Positions 45,918-55,458 of a DNA stretch of 64,000 nt are shown here, in pieces; positions within the stretch are counted from its first letter, which is position 1, and each line of letters begins with the position of its first letter. Source of the DNA: Sphingomonas sp. RIT328. GTDB lineage: Bacteria > Pseudomonadota > Alphaproteobacteria > Sphingomonadales > Sphingomonadaceae. Below the pieces are notes generated by a model, which saw nothing but the letters and a program-made list of their open reading frames with translations, ran no database searches and was not told the DNA's origin. The DNA is taken from the NCBI RefSeq assembly GCF_000632225.1, contig NZ_JFYV01000005.1, positions 1-64,000 of the forward strand. Reading direction: 5' to 3'. Made by a program: the position numbers and the translations under genes.

Positions 45918-46333
45918 GGTCGCGGATCGATGCGGCCTTCGCGCGCGGCGTTGCGGAACTCCGCCGACATCAGCGCGCCCTTCGCCAGTCGCAGCGACCA
46001 GATCACCCCGGCGAGCGTCACCGGGATCCAGATCAGCATATGCAGCCACAACGGCGGGTGGAGCGTCAGTTCGAGCGTGATCGCGCCGATCACCACCAAC
46101 GTGCCGAGGATCAGCGTCAGAAAGGCGGCGGGACCGTCGCCGACGTTGAAGCGGCTGAAATCGAGTCCGCAGGCGGAGCAGCGATCGGCGAAGCGGATCA
46201 TCCCGGCGAACAGCGTCGGCTTGCCGCAGCGCGGGCAGAGCCCGCCGAGCGCGGCCTGGACGATGCTGGGCTGCACCGGGCCGGGCTGCGCAGGGGCGGA
46301 CGGCACGGGGCCGGATGGCTCGGGATCGGTCAT
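45914..46333 (-). CDS. DUF983 membrane protein of the oxidase cluster
   Basis: A 139-residue protein with two membrane helices (FLTLILGTLVVIGAITLEL, LHMLIWIPVTLAGVIWSL) and a small zinc-ribbon-like part, CPRCGK and CSACGLDF. DUF983 proteins are regularly found with ctaE and SURF1, as here. A start upstream would extend into ctaE; the ATG at 46333 is preferred. Function unknown, possibly metal delivery. Confidence 0.88.
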   Translation of the reverse strand: MTDPEPSGPVPSAPAQPGPVQPSIVQAALGGLCPRCGKPTLFAGMIRFADRCSACGLDFSRFNVGDGPAAFLTLILGTLVVIGAITLELTLHPPLWLHMLIWIPVTLAGVIWSLRLAKGALMSAEFRNAAREGRIDPRP

Positions 46334-46364
46334 CCTCCGGTCGGTCCGCTCACCCGCGCCCGCC

Positions 46365-47297
46365 TCAGCCGGCGTGGACCGGCGCGCCCCAGCCACCCCA
46401 GACATAGATGGTGACGAACAAAAACAGCCACACCACGTCGACGAAATGCCAATACCAGGCCGCCGCCTCGAAGCCGAAATGCTGGCGCGGCGTGAAGTCG
46501 CCCTTGTAGGCGCGGATCAGGCAGACTGCGAGGAAGATCGTGCCGATCAGGACGTGGAAGCCGTGGAAGCCCGTCGCCATGAAGAAGGCGGCGCCATAGT
46601 TCAGCCCCTTGAACGGGAACGGCGCGTGCATGTATTCATAGGCCTGGATCGAGCTGAACAGCACGCCGAGCGCCACCGTCAGCCACAGCCCCTTGAGCAC
46701 GCCGTCACGATCACCGACGCCGAGCAGGCCCCACAGGCCGCGCTTCTCGCCGCCGCGCTGGTTGTGGATCAGCGCATGGTGCGCCCAGGTGACGGTGGTG
46801 CCGCTGGTCAGCAGGATCAGCGTGTTGAGCAGCGGGAATTCGAAGGCGTTGATGACCTCCAGCCCCTTGGGCGGCCATTGCGCGGCGATCGCCGCCGCCC
46901 CTTCCGCGGCGCGTTCGACCTGACCGTCGATGAAGCTCATCGCGGTCGGGAACAGCGCGAAGTCGAAGAAGGCCCAGAACCAGCCGACGAAGAACATCAC
47001 CTCGGAGGCGATGAACAGGATCATGCCGTAGCGGAAGTGGAGCTGGACGACCGGGGTGTGATCGCCGTGATGCGCCTCGCGCACCACCTCCGCCCACCAG
47101 CTGTACATGGTGAACAGCACGCCGCCGAGCCCGGCGAGGAAGATCCAGCCGCCGCCATTGGCCTTGTCGGCGGCGAGATGCGCGCCGTGCATCCACATGA
47201 TCGCACCCGACGCCATCACCAGGGCCGACAGCGATCCGAACAGGGGCCATATGCTGGGGGGCAGGATATGGTAATCGTGGTTCTTGGCGCCGGCCAT
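46365..47297 (-). CDS. ctaE: Cytochrome c oxidase subunit III
   Basis: Subunit III of the aa3-type oxidase. The 310-residue protein has about seven helices, with YHILPPSIWPLFGSL at the N-terminus, LFIASEVMFFVGWFWAFFDFALFP, and the C-terminal ATGFHGFHVLIGTIFLAVCLIRA and FEAAAWYWHFVDVVWLFLFVTIYVWGG. All are family signatures. It follows ctaG by 37 bases. Confidence 0.97.
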   Translation of the reverse strand: MAGAKNHDYHILPPSIWPLFGSLSALVMASGAIMWMHGAHLAADKANGGGWIFLAGLGGVLFTMYSWWAEVVREAHHGDHTPVVQLHFRYGMILFIASEVMFFVGWFWAFFDFALFPTAMSFIDGQVERAAEGAAAIAAQWPPKGLEVINAFEFPLLNTLILLTSGTTVTWAHHALIHNQRGGEKRGLWGLLGVGDRDGVLKGLWLTVALGVLFSSIQAYEYMHAPFPFKGLNYGAAFFMATGFHGFHVLIGTIFLAVCLIRAYKGDFTPRQHFGFEAAAWYWHFVDVVWLFLFVTIYVWGGWGAPVHAG

Positions 47298-47334
47298 GGT
47301 CGTTTCCCTGTTCTCTATCCTCTTGCGCTAACGC

Positions 47335-47901
47335 TTAGCCCGCCGATTTCGCGGAATCCACCGGGTAAAACGTGTAGGAGAGGGTGATCGTCTCGACGTC
47401 GTTGGCGTCGGGATCGTCCATGATCTTCGGGTCGACGAAGAAGATCACCGGCATGCGCTGCGTCTCGCCCGGTGCCAGGGTCTGCTGTGTGAAGCAGAAG
47501 CACTGGATTTTGGTGAAATATTTGCCCGCCTGGCTCGGCGTGACGTTGAACGTCGCGCTGCCGGTGATCGGCTTGCTGTCCATGTTGGTGGCGGTGAAGA
47601 AGGCGATGTCGCGTGCGCCGATCTTGACCGTCTCCGACCCTGCTTCGGGCCGGAAGCGCCACTTCATCCCGGGCGCGACATTGCTGTCGAAATCGATGCG
47701 GATCAGCTTGTTGACCGCACCCGGTGCTTCCTGCGCGCGCTGCGTCGTGCCGTTGAGGCCGGTCACCTGGCAGAACAGGCGGTAGAGCGGGATGCTCGCC
47801 CAGGCGACGCCGGTCATGAAGCAGATGCCGAGCACCGCGAAAAAGGCGGTGCGCAACTGCCGCCGCGTCGACGCATCGTCGGGGCGCGGCGGCGCGTTCA
47901 T
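47335..47901 (-). CDS. ctaG: Cytochrome oxidase copper assembly protein CtaG (Cox11)
   Basis: A 188-residue single-pass protein that delivers copper to the Cu-B site. Residues about 18-40 form the membrane anchor ending in YRLFCQVTGLNGTTQ, and the copper motif KIQCFCFTQQTLAPGE is intact. The end VETITLSYTFYPVD is typical. ATG overlaps the small gene upstream. Confidence 0.97.
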   Translation of the reverse strand: MNAPPRPDDASTRRQLRTAFFAVLGICFMTGVAWASIPLYRLFCQVTGLNGTTQRAQEAPGAVNKLIRIDFDSNVAPGMKWRFRPEAGSETVKIGARDIAFFTATNMDSKPITGSATFNVTPSQAGKYFTKIQCFCFTQQTLAPGETQRMPVIFFVDPKIMDDPDANDVETITLSYTFYPVDSAKSAG

Positions 47902-48032
47902 GCCAGCCCCTGGCGGATCTTGGTGATCGCGATCGCGAAGATCAGGATCACGAACGCACCGAGCAGCAGCGCCATGATCCGTGCCCGCGCCCGCTGGCGC
48001 TGGCGGACGAGGTCCTGTTCGTCGGGCGTCAT
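47898..48032 (-). CDS. 44-residue membrane protein of the oxidase cluster
   Basis: A short protein: [20 protein letters not shown] followed by one membrane helix ([19 protein letters not shown]). It overlaps both neighbours by four bases (ctaB stop on one side, ctaG start on the other), so it must be translated with them. Small proteins at this position are seen in many alphaproteobacterial cox clusters (CoxF-like). Function unknown. Confidence 0.85.
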   Translation of the reverse strand: MTPDEQDLVRQRQRARARIMALLLGAFVILIFAIAITKIRQGLA

Positions 48033-48949
48033 GCGAACATCCAGCGGTCGACGACGAGCGCGCCGAACACGACGAACAGATAGAGGATCGAATAGCTGAA
48101 CAAGCGCTTCTCCGGCTTCATGGCATCGTCGGCCGTGGTGGTGCGGGTCGCGACGACGAGCGCGAGCGCGGCGAAGACGAGGGTGGTGACGCTGGCGACG
48201 CCGCCGTAGAGCGGCCCGGACAGGCCGAGCGGCCAGGGCAGCACCGCGGCCAGCGCCATCGGGATGGTGTAGAGCCCGATCTGCCGCCGCGTCACCCGCT
48301 CGCCGGCGACGACCGGCAGCATCGGCACCCCGGCATTGGCGTAATCGGTCTTCACGAACAGCGCGAGCGCCCAGAAATGCGGCGGCGTCCACAGGAAGAC
48401 GAGCGCGAACAGCAGCAACGGCAGCAGCGCGACCTGTCCGGTCGCCGCCGCCCAGCCGATCAGCGGCGGAAACGCGCCCGCGGCGCCGCCGATGACGATG
48501 TTCTGCGGCGTCCGGCGCTTGAGCCAGACGGTATAGACGAGGACGTAGAACAGGATCGATAGGGTGAGGATCGCCGCCGCGGCGAAATTCACCGCGAAAT
48601 ACATCAGGATGACGGAGAAGGCGGCGAGCCCGACGCCGAAGTGCAGGGCCGATTCGCGCTCCATCCGCCCGGCGGGCAGCGGCCGCTTCTGCGTCCGCCG
48701 CATCTTGGCGTCGAGGTCCGCCTCATACCATTGGTTGAGCGCCCCCGCCGCCCCCGCGCCGAGCGCGATGCACAGGATCGCGGTGAAGCCGAGCACCGGA
48801 TGGATGAAGTGTCCGTTCACCGGCGGCGCAGCGAGCATCCCGCACAGCCCGGTGAAGACGACCAGCGTCATCACCCGCGGCTTGGTCAGCGCGAGGAAGT
48901 CCCGCCAGTCAGCGGGGGGCAGCAGGGGCGTCGCGACCGTCATCGCCAT
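48029..48949 (-). CDS. ctaB: Protohaem IX farnesyltransferase (haem O synthase)
   Basis: A 306-residue polytopic UbiA-family enzyme with eight or nine helices. Motifs: [22 protein letters not shown], the prenyl-phosphate site [21 protein letters not shown], and [26 protein letters not shown], diagnostic of haem O synthase. Two ATGs (48949, 48943) are possible. In related bacteria ctaC and ctaD usually precede it; here a palindrome and a DUF1501 gene do. Confidence 0.96.
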   Translation of the reverse strand: MAMTVATPLLPPADWRDFLALTKPRVMTLVVFTGLCGMLAAPPVNGHFIHPVLGFTAILCIALGAGAAGALNQWYEADLDAKMRRTQKRPLPAGRMERESALHFGVGLAAFSVILMYFAVNFAAAAILTLSILFYVLVYTVWLKRRTPQNIVIGGAAGAFPPLIGWAAATGQVALLPLLLFALVFLWTPPHFWALALFVKTDYANAGVPMLPVVAGERVTRRQIGLYTIPMALAAVLPWPLGLSGPLYGGVASVTTLVFAALALVVATRTTTADDAMKPEKRLFSYSILYLFVVFGALVVDRWMFA

Positions 48950-49011
48950 GGCTATACGCCGCGCGGGCGCTTTGAGCAAAGCCGATCGGGCTTGCACCGA
49001 TGACCACCCAA

Positions 49012-49149
49012 CCAATCCTCCCCGGCACGGGGAGGGGGAACAGCCGAAGGCTGGTGGAGGGGGGCTTCCGCTGACGGCAGCGCGTGTGGATACCCCCCTC
49101 CACCACCGCTTGCGCGGCGGTCCCCCTCCCCGTGCCGGGGAGGAGTTGG
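49012..49149. repeat. Large inverted repeat (about 55-base arms)
   Basis: The left arm (49012-49064) contains CAATCCTCCCCGGCACGGGG and ends in GGTGGAGGGGGG; the right arm (49093-49149) is its reverse complement with a different small inner hairpin. Each arm is itself partly self-complementary (CCCCGGCACGGGG). It begins three bases after the DUF1501 stop and ends 60 bases before the ctaB start, so it can terminate transcription between them. Similar repeats are widespread in alphaproteobacterial intergenic regions. Confidence 0.85.
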
Positions 49150-49151
49150 AC

Positions 49152-50540
49152 CTAGACGAACCCCAGGTTCAGGCTCGCCGCATCGTAATTGCCCGCATTG
49201 GGCAGCACCGTCCGGAGATCGCCCGCGCCGACGCCGAACCAGCTCGCCAGCGTCGCGGCATATTGATCCACCGCGATCGTCGGCAGCAGCCGGCCCTGGC
49301 CGACGTCGTCGGGCGTGCCGTTGCCGAGCTGCGGCGCGGTGCCGTAGAAGCGCTGGCCGCGCACCGCGCCGCCCATCACGAGATGATGGCTGCCCCAGCC
49401 GTGATCGGAGCCGTCGTCGTTCGATTGCAGGGTGCGGCCGAAGTCGGAGGCGGTGAAGCTCGTCACCGTGTCGGCGACGCCGAGCGCGACGGTGGTGTCG
49501 TAGAAGGCGCGCATCGCGTCGGCGACCTTGCCGATCAGCCCGGGATGCTGCGCGACCAGATTGTCGTGCAGATCGAACCCGCCGATCGACACGAAGAACA
49601 CCTGCCGCCGGGCGCCGAGCTGCGACGAGACCGAGATCAGCCGCGCGACCATCTTCAACTGATCGGCGAGCGCATTGCCGGTCGGGAACAGGGTGAAGCC
49701 GCTGGCCGGCGCGCCGGTCAGCGCGCTGCTCACCTGCGCATAGGTGTCGAGCGCGCGTTTGCTGACGCGGGCATGTTCGTCGGCGAGCAGATTGGTGTTG
49801 CCGCCGGTCATCAGGCTGCGCAGCGTCGTCGCCGCCGCGGTCGATCCGTACAGCTTGGTCTGGTTGTTGAGCAGCGCGACCGGACCGCCGGCGCCGATCG
49901 CATATTGGACCGCGCTCTTGCCGGTGAGATAGACCGCATTGCCGCTGGTGTTGATGCAGGTCAGCGTCGCCGCGCCATTGCCCGACTGGAACAGGTCGCC
50001 GATCCGCCCGCCCCAGCCCGAGGTCGCGCCTTCCGGATTGGACGCCTGGAAATAGCTCTGCTGATCGTTGTGGCTGAACAATTTGGGCGGCAGCCGCACT
50101 GCATTCTGCTGGAATTGCAGCTTGCTGGTCGGCTGCACCAGCGTGCCGACGTTGAGCGCCACCGCGAGCTTGCCCTGATCGAACAGCGGCAGCAGCGATG
50201 CCATCGTCGGCGCCAGCGCATAGCGGCGCGCCTCGGGCAGCGCCTGCGTCGGCTTCAGCACGGTCGCCGCCAGCGTTTCCCGGGTCAGCGCGATATTGGA
50301 TCGCGCGGCGAGATAGGCGGCGTAGCTCGCCTCGTCATAGGCGGCGACGGTATTGGCGTAATCGTTACCGCCATAGAGGAAGATGCAGACCAGCGCCTTA
50401 TAGTCGGTCGACACCGCCGCCGCCGCCTCGCCGATCGCGGCGAGGCTGGTGACGAAGGGCGTCGCCACCCCCGCCATGCCGAGCGCGGCGGAGCGTTTGA
50501 GGAAGGCGCGGCGCGAGGCATCACGCGTGACGTCCATCAT
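49152..50540 (-). CDS. DUF1501 exported protein
   Basis: A 462-residue protein with a twin-arginine-type signal ([21 protein letters not shown]). The body has [78 protein letters not shown], which are DUF1501 hallmarks and resemble the alkaline-phosphatase/sulfatase-like metal fold. It follows the DUF1800 gene with overlapping or adjacent signals; GTG at 50546 is an alternative start. The two families nearly always pair, but their activity is unknown. Confidence 0.92.
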   Translation of the reverse strand: MMDVTRDASRRAFLKRSAALGMAGVATPFVTSLAAIGEAAAAVSTDYKALVCIFLYGGNDYANTVAAYDEASYAAYLAARSNIALTRETLAATVLKPTQALPEARRYALAPTMASLLPLFDQGKLAVALNVGTLVQPTSKLQFQQNAVRLPPKLFSHNDQQSYFQASNPEGATSGWGGRIGDLFQSGNGAATLTCINTSGNAVYLTGKSAVQYAIGAGGPVALLNNQTKLYGSTAAATTLRSLMTGGNTNLLADEHARVSKRALDTYAQVSSALTGAPASGFTLFPTGNALADQLKMVARLISVSSQLGARRQVFFVSIGGFDLHDNLVAQHPGLIGKVADAMRAFYDTTVALGVADTVTSFTASDFGRTLQSNDDGSDHGWGSHHLVMGGAVRGQRFYGTAPQLGNGTPDDVGQGRLLPTIAVDQYAATLASWFGVGAGDLRTVLPNAGNYDAASLNLGFV

Positions 50541-50542
50541 GC

Positions 50543-52237
50543 TCACCGCAGGGTCAGGAATTCGGGGGAGGCGAGCGTCAGCAGCAGCGCGATGCCGACG
50601 CGGTTGATCGGGCCGTCGGTCGCGGTGGCCGCGACGCTGTCGACCGCGGCGCGGATCGCGCTCACCGTCGCCGTGCCGAGCTGGCCGGCGGCGAGCACCG
50701 TGTTGATCTCGTCGACCAGCGCGGCGCTGTCGCCCGCCTTGGCGATGAGGTCGGCATAATCGGGCTTGGCGTCGCCGGCGCCGTTGGCGATCAGCCCCTG
50801 CATGTAATTGACGTAGGCGACGACGCTCTGTTCGTTGGTGATCTGGAATTCGGGGGCGACCAGCCCGGCGCTGCCGATCGCGCTGGCGGGCGGCGTGTAG
50901 GCGGGGCGGAAAAAGTTGAAGACGGTCTGGCTGCGTCCCATCGACTGGGCGAGCCGCGTCGACTGGCTCGACGTATCGCCGAATGCCCAGGCGTTGGACG
51001 GCGAGTTGACCTTGGCGAGCCGCGCCCAGGCGGTGAGCCGCATCACCGGCTCGCGCAGCTTGCCCGCGCTGGCACTGGTCAGCGCGGTATCGCTGCGCGC
51101 CTCGCTGTCGAGCAGGATCGCCTTGATCACCGCCTTCATGTCGCCGCGCACCCCGGCGCCATTGTCGGCGAAGGCCGCGGCGACGCGGCCGACATAGGCG
51201 GGGCTCGGATTGCTCGTCACCAGCCGCTGGATCAACTGGCGCGAGACGAAGGGCGGCAGATTGGGATGCGCGAAGATCGTATCGAGCGCGGTCTTGATCG
51301 CCGCCATGCCGCCGCCGCTCACCGTCGCGCCGAGGAAGCTCGTGGCGCCGGTCTCGTTGATCGCGCTGTTCATCACCAGCGGCTTGCGCAGGCGATCGGG
51401 CGTGCTGTTGTCGCTGGTGGCGAGGCTCAATCCGGTGAACACGCGGGCGAGGCCGCTGACGTCGGCGGGGCCATAGGTTTCGAGCGGAACGCCGTTGGCG
51501 GTGCGGACGCTGCCGTCCATATTGAGCTGGTAGAGGCCGAGCGTGAACAGCTGCATCAGCTCGCGCGCGTAATTCTCGTCGGGCTGCGCGCCGGTCTTGG
51601 CATTGGCCTTGCGGTTGCCGAGGAAGGTGAGGAACGATGCCATCGCCGCATTGGTGGTGATCGCGTCGAGGATTGTGCGGTAATTGCCGAAGGCATTGTC
51701 GAGCAGCAGGTCGACATAGGCGCCGACCGCGAACGGCCGCCAGCTGAGATTGACGCCGCCGATACCGACGACGAGCAGGTCGAGCAGCGCCATGCCGACG
51801 CGCTGGCGCAGCTGATCGGGCTCGACGATCATCTGCCGCCACAGGCTCGCGTCGAACCCCGCCTCGCTGTTGATGTTGGCGGAGGCGTTGTAGCCGTTGG
51901 CGACGAGCCAGTCCCAGTGGCTGGTCGCGCGCGGCATGGCGAACTGGTCGTCGATCCAGCCTTCGTAGCGCCGGCTGATCACACTATCGATCATCGCGCG
52001 GGTGCCGCCCATCGTCGCCTGGGCGAGGAACCGGCTCGCCTGCGTCGCGGTGATCGCGGCGGGAAGGACGGTGACGGGGGCGCTCGCCGTCGGGGTGCCG
52101 CCGCCGTCGCCGCTGCCGCCAGCGCAGGCGGCGAGCAGCAGCGCCGGTACCGCGGCCGCGCCCGCCTGCCATGGCGTCGCGGCGGCGATCGGCGCCGCGT
52201 CGTCGGCGGACACGCGGTCCACCCTGTCATCCAGCAC
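50543..52237 (-). CDS. DUF1800 exported protein, probable lipoprotein
   Basis: A 564-residue protein. A lipobox-like stretch VPALLLAACAGG near residue 33 suggests a lipoprotein. The body shows RFLAQATMGGTRAMIDSV, WRQMIVEPDQLRQRVGMALLDLLVV, ENYARELMQLFTLGLYQLN, and PPFVSRQLIQRLVTSNPSPAYVGRVAAAF, all DUF1800. The GTG start (52237) has AGGGGGG nine bases upstream; the longer open frame is antisense-like, Arg-rich and rejected. Pairs with the DUF1501 gene. A Gly-rich spacer follows the lipid anchor. Confidence 0.88.
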   Translation of the reverse strand: MLDDRVDRVSADDAAPIAAATPWQAGAAAVPALLLAACAGGSGDGGGTPTASAPVTVLPAAITATQASRFLAQATMGGTRAMIDSVISRRYEGWIDDQFAMPRATSHWDWLVANGYNASANINSEAGFDASLWRQMIVEPDQLRQRVGMALLDLLVVGIGGVNLSWRPFAVGAYVDLLLDNAFGNYRTILDAITTNAAMASFLTFLGNRKANAKTGAQPDENYARELMQLFTLGLYQLNMDGSVRTANGVPLETYGPADVSGLARVFTGLSLATSDNSTPDRLRKPLVMNSAINETGATSFLGATVSGGGMAAIKTALDTIFAHPNLPPFVSRQLIQRLVTSNPSPAYVGRVAAAFADNGAGVRGDMKAVIKAILLDSEARSDTALTSASAGKLREPVMRLTAWARLAKVNSPSNAWAFGDTSSQSTRLAQSMGRSQTVFNFFRPAYTPPASAIGSAGLVAPEFQITNEQSVVAYVNYMQGLIANGAGDAKPDYADLIAKAGDSAALVDEINTVLAAGQLGTATVSAIRAAVDSVAATATDGPINRVGIALLLTLASPEFLTLR

Positions 52238-52356
52238 TGGAACGGTCCCCCCTGCCACGCTCCCCACAAGCGTTAACGGCCATACGAGGGATATAGCCGA
52301 TACGGTCTTAACGAAGAGGCTTAACGCGCTTCGCTTCGCCGCATCCCGGCCGGCGT

Positions 52357-52791
52357 CTATCGCCCGAGGTGCGAGACCAATCGCTTGAGATCGGCGGGTG
52401 CGAGGCGCCGGACGTCGAGCGCGTCGACGCCGGCGACGAGCACCGCGCCGAGCCGGCGTTCGCCGGTGTCGATCAGGATGCCGTCGGCGGTCGAGCGCAA
52501 CGCGCCCCACGGTACCTCGCGCACCGCGATGCTCGCGCCCTGGCGGATCATCACCGCGACGCGCCCGGCGCGGTCGACCGCGAGCGCGCCGCCGCCGTCG
52601 GCACCGACCACCGCACCCTGCGTGTCGAATCCGGCGAGCGACCGTTCCGCCGCCTCCGCCGCCTCTTCGGGGCTGCCGATCCGCTTCGGCCGGCGGCGGC
52701 GCAGCACCATGACGATGGCGATCACGAGCAGCACCGCCACCACCGCGGCGGCGGCCGCGATCACGATCGTCTGGTCGGCAGGCGCGCTCAT
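52357..52791 (-). CDS. Single-pass membrane protein of unknown function
   Basis: A 144-residue protein: one N-terminal membrane helix (IVIAAAAAVVAVLLVIAIVMVL), a basic stop-transfer (RRRRPKRI) and a soluble domain with beta-rich repeats (GALAVDRAGRVAVMIRQG, GAVLVAGVDALDVRRLAP). Its start overlaps the stop of the DUF442 gene, so they are coupled. No family is recognised. Confidence 0.72.
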   Translation of the reverse strand: MSAPADQTIVIAAAAAVVAVLLVIAIVMVLRRRRPKRIGSPEEAAEAAERSLAGFDTQGAVVGADGGGALAVDRAGRVAVMIRQGASIAVREVPWGALRSTADGILIDTGERRLGAVLVAGVDALDVRRLAPADLKRLVSHLGR

Positions 52792-53222
52792 TGGCCGGCG
52801 GCGAGCGCGTCCAGCGTCGGCCGCATCGCGCCGAGATCATAGCCCGCCCCGCGCGCCTGCGCGACGAGCAGCGCCGGGTCGCGCCCCGCCTTGGCCGCGG
52901 CGAGCGCCCACAGGTTGCAGCTGCGCGTCCCCGAGCGGCAATAGGCGAGCACCGGCCCGTCGGCGGCGGTCAGCGCGGCGGCCATCGCATCGATCTGCGG
53001 GTGCGAGAAGCCGGCATGCGTGACCGGGATCGCGCTATAGGCGAGACCCGCCGCCTCGGCCGCGGCACGGATCGCGTCACCGGCCGGCTGGCCGCCCTCT
53101 TCGTCGTCGGGACGGTTGTTGACGATCGCGACGAACCCGGCTGCCTTGATCGCCGCCATATCGTCGGCGGTGATCTGCGGGGCGACGCTGATCCGGTCGT
53201 TGATGGTGCGAATGTCGGCCAT
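52788..53222 (-). CDS. DUF442 / TIGR01244-type phosphatase-like protein
   Basis: A 144-residue protein of the beta-lactamase-hydrolase-like (BLH) phosphatase family. ISVAPQITADDMAAIKAAGFVAIVNNRPDDEEGGQP and the loop AYCRSGTRSCNLWALA, with the Cys and Arg of a CX5R active site, define it. Members associated with BlhA/sulfide metabolism are also called sulfur transferases, so the catalytic role is open. Overlaps the next gene by ATGA. Confidence 0.88.
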   Translation of the reverse strand: MADIRTINDRISVAPQITADDMAAIKAAGFVAIVNNRPDDEEGGQPAGDAIRAAAEAAGLAYSAIPVTHAGFSHPQIDAMAAALTAADGPVLAYCRSGTRSCNLWALAAAKAGRDPALLVAQARGAGYDLGAMRPTLDALAAGQ

Positions 53223-53304
53223 CCGGTCTTATTAGGCGATCGGCGGAGATTCGTCAGCCTTTTTGGATGCATTTCCGCTTGGATGTGACGATTTCGCCGC
53301 CGGT

Positions 53305-55077
53305 CTAGCCGGCCGCGCGGATCACCTCGACGAAGGCGTCGCCATAGGCCTCCAGCTTGCGCGCGCCGATCCCCGACAGGTGCATCAGCTCGGCGCGGCT
53401 GGTCGGCCGCTGCGCCGCCATCTCGCGCAGCACCGAATCGTGGAAGATGACATAGGGCGGCACCCCCGCCGCCTTGGCGAGATCGCGGCGGCAGACGCGC
53501 AGCGCCTCGAACAGCGGATCGTCGGCCGGATTGGTGGCGATGCCCGCGTCGCGCTTGCGGCTGCGCGTCCGCTTCGGCGGCACGACCAGCGTCAGCCGCG
53601 CGCCTTCCTTGAGGATCGGCCGTGCGCCCGGCCCGAATTCGAGCCCGCCGTGCGCATTGGTGCGCAGCGCGTCGCGCAGCAGCAGCGCGCGCGCCACCGG
53701 CTTGATCAGCGCCGCCTCTTCGCCGTCGACGATCCCCCAGACCGACAGCGATTCATGGCCGCGATCGACGCTGCGTTCGGTCGACTGGCCGAGCAGCACC
53801 TGCTCGACATAGCCGGCGCCGAACATCTGCCCGGTGCGGAACACCGCGGAGAGGAATTTCATCGCGGTCTGCGTCGCGTCGACCGCATCGGGCGAGCCGA
53901 GGCAATTGTCGCAATTGCCGCAATCCTCCTGCCGGTCCTCGCCGAAATGCTTGAGCAGGATGCGGCGGCGGCAGCCTGCGGTCTCGACCAATGCGCCGAG
54001 CGCGGCGAGCCGCGCGCGCTCGCCCGCCTGCCGCTCGGGCTCGACCTCGCCGATCCGCTGGCGGGCGCGGGCGAAATCCTCCGCACCCCAGAACAGATGC
54101 GCCACCGCCGGGTCGCCGTCGCGCCCGGCGCGGCCGGTCTCCTGATAATAGGCCTCGATCGATTTGGGCAGGCCGGCATGCGCGACGAAGCGGACGTCGG
54201 GCTTGTCGATCCCCATGCCGAACGCCACCGTCGCGCAGATCACCATGTCTTCGGACGCGACGAAATCGGCCTGGTTCTTCTGGCGGATGTGCGTCTCGAG
54301 CCCGGCATGATAGGCGCGCGTCGGCCGGCCGGTGCGGGCGAGCGCCTCGGCGAGCTTCTCGGTGGCGGCGCGGGTCTGGGCATAGACGATGCCGGGGCCG
54401 GGCGTCGCGGCGATGACGTCGGCGATCTGCTTGGTGGTGTTCGCCTTGGGGGTGATCGCATAGCGGATGTTGGGCCGGTCGAAGCCGGAGACGATCAGCC
54501 CGTCCGCCGGAATGCCGAGCTGCTGGAGGATGTCGCTGCGGGTATGCGCGTCGGCGGTGGCGGTCAGTGCCAGCCGCGGCACCTCCGGAAACGCATCCAT
54601 CAGCGGCGCGAGCAGGCGATAATCGGGGCGGAAATCATGGCCCCATTCGCTGACGCAATGCGCCTCGTCGATCGCGAACAGGCTCAGCTTGGCGCTCGCC
54701 AGCAGCTCGCGGAAATGCCCGGTCGAGGCGCGTTCGGGCGCGATATACAGCAGGTCCAGCTCGCCGGCGCGGAAGCGCGCGATCGACTCGGCACGGTTCT
54801 GATCGGCGCTGGTCAGCGTCGCGGCGCGGATGCCGACCGCCTCGGCGGCACGCAGCTGGTCGTGCATCAGCGCGATCAGCGGCGAGACGACGACGCACGT
54901 CCCCTCCATCATCACCGACGGCAATTGGTAGCACAGCGACTTGCCCGCGCCGGTCGGCATCACCCCCAGCGTCCGCTCACCGGCGAGCACGCGTTCGACG
55001 ACCTGCTGCTGCACGCCGCGGAATCCGGGAAAGCCGAAGACGCGCGACAGGGTGGGCAGGGGATCGGGGATCATCAT
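53305..55077 (-). CDS. recQ: ATP-dependent DNA helicase RecQ
   Basis: A 590-residue RecQ. In order: the N-terminal FGFPGFRGVQQQVVERVLAG, Walker A MPTGAGKSLCYQLP, DEAH box AIDEAHCVSEWGHDFRPDYR, motif VI QETGRAGRDG, the zinc-binding cysteines in CRRRILLKHFGEDRQEDCGNCDNC, the winged-helix region, and a C-terminal HRDC domain ending LMHLSGIGARKLEAYGDAF. Length matches E. coli RecQ (about 610). The start is one of two adjacent ATG codons. Divergent from the sdpR-like gene. Confidence 0.96.
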   Translation of the reverse strand: MMIPDPLPTLSRVFGFPGFRGVQQQVVERVLAGERTLGVMPTGAGKSLCYQLPSVMMEGTCVVVSPLIALMHDQLRAAEAVGIRAATLTSADQNRAESIARFRAGELDLLYIAPERASTGHFRELLASAKLSLFAIDEAHCVSEWGHDFRPDYRLLAPLMDAFPEVPRLALTATADAHTRSDILQQLGIPADGLIVSGFDRPNIRYAITPKANTTKQIADVIAATPGPGIVYAQTRAATEKLAEALARTGRPTRAYHAGLETHIRQKNQADFVASEDMVICATVAFGMGIDKPDVRFVAHAGLPKSIEAYYQETGRAGRDGDPAVAHLFWGAEDFARARQRIGEVEPERQAGERARLAALGALVETAGCRRRILLKHFGEDRQEDCGNCDNCLGSPDAVDATQTAMKFLSAVFRTGQMFGAGYVEQVLLGQSTERSVDRGHESLSVWGIVDGEEAALIKPVARALLLRDALRTNAHGGLEFGPGARPILKEGARLTLVVPPKRTRSRKRDAGIATNPADDPLFEALRVCRRDLAKAAGVPPYVIFHDSVLREMAAQRPTSRAELMHLSGIGARKLEAYGDAFVEVIRAAG

Positions 55078-55123
55078 CGCGCCATGTAGGCGTGGGGGCG
55101 GTCGGCGTCGAGGCGCGGCTTTA

Positions 55124-55155
55124 TTAGCCTTGAAGCTAATTAGCGGATCGGCTAA
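55124..55155. promoter_or_regulatory. Double palindromic operator of the sdpR-sdpI pair
   Basis: Two back-to-back 16-base palindromes, TTAGC-N6-GCTAA at 55124-55139 and the same at 55140-55155, with different six-base spacers. They lie ten bases before the GTG of the ArsR-type gene, so binding would block its promoter or ribosome access. This is the most regular operator in the window. Confidence 0.85.
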
Positions 55156-55164
55156 ATAAGGCGC

Positions 55165-55458
55165 GTGGACAAGGTATTCGACGCCCTCGCGCATCCGACG
55201 CGCCGCCGTATCCTCGAACTGCTCAAGGCGGGCGGGATGACGGCGGGCGATCTGGCGGAGGCCTTTGCGGTTTCGAAGCCGACGATGTCGGGGCATTTCG
55301 CGCGGCTGCGCGACGCCGGGCTGATCCAGGGCGAAACCCGCGGCACCAGCATGGTCTACACGCTCAACCTCTCGGCGCTCGAAGAGGTGATGATGGCGTT
55401 CATGGGCCGGCTGCGCGTCGGCGGCGACGCTGACGATGATCGGGAGGAACACGCATGA
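55165..55458 (+). CDS. sdpR: ArsR/SdpR-family autorepressor
   Basis: A 97-residue winged-helix protein: VFDALAHPTRRRILELLKAGGMTAGDLAEAFAVSKPTMSGHFARLRDAGLIQGE contains the whole DNA-binding motif, and the tail is short. This is the SdpR type. The start is GTG, with AAGG upstream and the tandem operator directly before it, so autorepression is likely. It overlaps the SdpI-like gene by ATGA. In Bacillus SdpR is sequestered by SdpI on contact with a toxin; whether that applies here is unknown. Confidence 0.9.
   Translation: MDKVFDALAHPTRRRILELLKAGGMTAGDLAEAFAVSKPTMSGHFARLRDAGLIQGETRGTSMVYTLNLSALEEVMMAFMGRLRVGGDADDDREEHA

Noticed and set aside
45177..47387. A 736-residue plus-strand frame over the cox assembly genes
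   Set aside because: It is antisense to SURF1, DUF983 and ctaE; dominated by Arg/Asp/His repeats typical of reverse-strand GC-rich frames.
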